A DNA stretch of 42,721 nt. Origin: Lachnospiraceae bacterium (GTDB taxonomy: Bacteria > Bacillota > Clostridia > Lachnospirales > Lachnospiraceae). Shown in pieces: positions 42,591 to 42,721 of the stretch. The DNA lies in assembly GCA_022797535.1 (NCBI GenBank), contig JAAWKU010000009.1:1-42721 (forward strand), in the 5' to 3' direction. The first letter of the stretch is position 1; each line of letters begins with the position of its first letter. The translations under genes were made by a program, and so were the position numbers. Under the pieces are notes generated by a model. The model was not told where the DNA came from. It saw only the letters and a list, made by a program, of their open reading frames with translations, and did no database searches.

Positions 42591-42721
42591 TGCATATCGC
42601 AAGCCATGCTTGCGATACTGCACAAATCGGTATATGAAACGCCAGTTTCATACTTGCCTCTGCATGCATATCGCAAGCCTTGTTTGCGATACTGCGCAAA
42701 TCGGTATATGAAACGCCAGTT
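42591..42721. repeat. two units of the 73-74 bp double-hairpin repeat, running off the window
   Basis: ATATCGCAAGC occurs at 42594 and 42668 (74-base period), each followed by the ATGAAAC / GTTTCAT hairpin with loop GCCA. Same family as 14500-14791. It lies directly upstream of map. Confidence 0.85.

Noticed and set aside
1..42721. tRNA or rRNA genes
   Set aside because: No cloverleaf or rRNA sequence was recognised by eye; a covariance search would settle it.
42591..42721. Promoter or leader specific to map
   Set aside because: The sequence belongs to the dispersed double-hairpin repeat, so it is not specific to map.

Overview
The window looks like chromosome of a motile, low-GC Gram-positive gut bacterium, most likely Lachnospiraceae (Clostridia). 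The evidence is: a map - KOW protein - infA - rpmJ - rpsM - rpsK - rpsD - rpoA - rplQ - EcfA/EcfA/EcfT - truA - rplM - rpsI order typical of that group; a ribosomal protein L17 enlarged by an internal insert; a flagellin with clostridial sigma-28 promoters; and strong GGAGG ribosome binding sites. Species cannot be named from the sequence alone.

Region 1 (1-16 kb) is a surface-polymer or flagellar modification island. On the minus strand it encodes a phosphoenolpyruvate mutase fused to a cytidylyltransferase-like domain, a phosphonopyruvate decarboxylase, two LicD transferases, a TagD-type cytidylyltransferase, a GT4 glycosyltransferase, a radical SAM/SPASM protein and a TPR-GT2-methyltransferase fusion that runs off the left edge. 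A second minus-strand operon encodes a metallophosphoesterase, an SDR epimerase, a LicC-like nucleotidyltransferase and an unassigned dehydrogenase. Two further licD genes and one licD pseudogene lie on the plus strand. Region 2 (15.8-18.8 kb) holds a short flagellin and two paralogous XRE regulators.

The main discovery candidate joins these two regions. The flagellin gene has two promoters of the form CTAAAG-N15-CCGATATA, the sigma-28 (FliA/SigD) pattern. The same element, with the same 15-base spacing, precedes the phosphoenolpyruvate mutase gene and the licD-tagD-licD operon, and a weaker copy precedes the GT4 - radical SAM - decarboxylase - GT2 genes. This suggests that phosphonate synthesis and phosphonate or phospho-substituted glycan transfer are part of the flagellar regulon, so the flagellin (or the filament) may be decorated with a phosphonate-bearing glycan.

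Region 3 (18.8-28.4 kb) is a decayed mobile region. It holds a two-component system with an ABC exporter module and the damaged second copy of that module. The losses are complementary: one copy has lost the permease and the other has lost the ATPase and kinase. There is also an N-terminal relaxase remnant and an antiporter fragment. At its right side lies a probable type III toxin-antitoxin locus of the CptIN kind, with an RNA antitoxin, an internal terminator and a TTG-started toxin gene.

Region 4 (28.4-42.7 kb) is conserved housekeeping, all on the minus strand except one VanY/M15-type peptidase: rplM-rpsI, an MBOAT/SGNH acyltransferase pair, truA, EcfT/EcfA2/EcfA1, and the rplQ-to-map ribosomal operon. 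A 73-74 bp repeat that forms two hairpins occurs four times at 14.5-14.8 kb and again at the right edge upstream of map.
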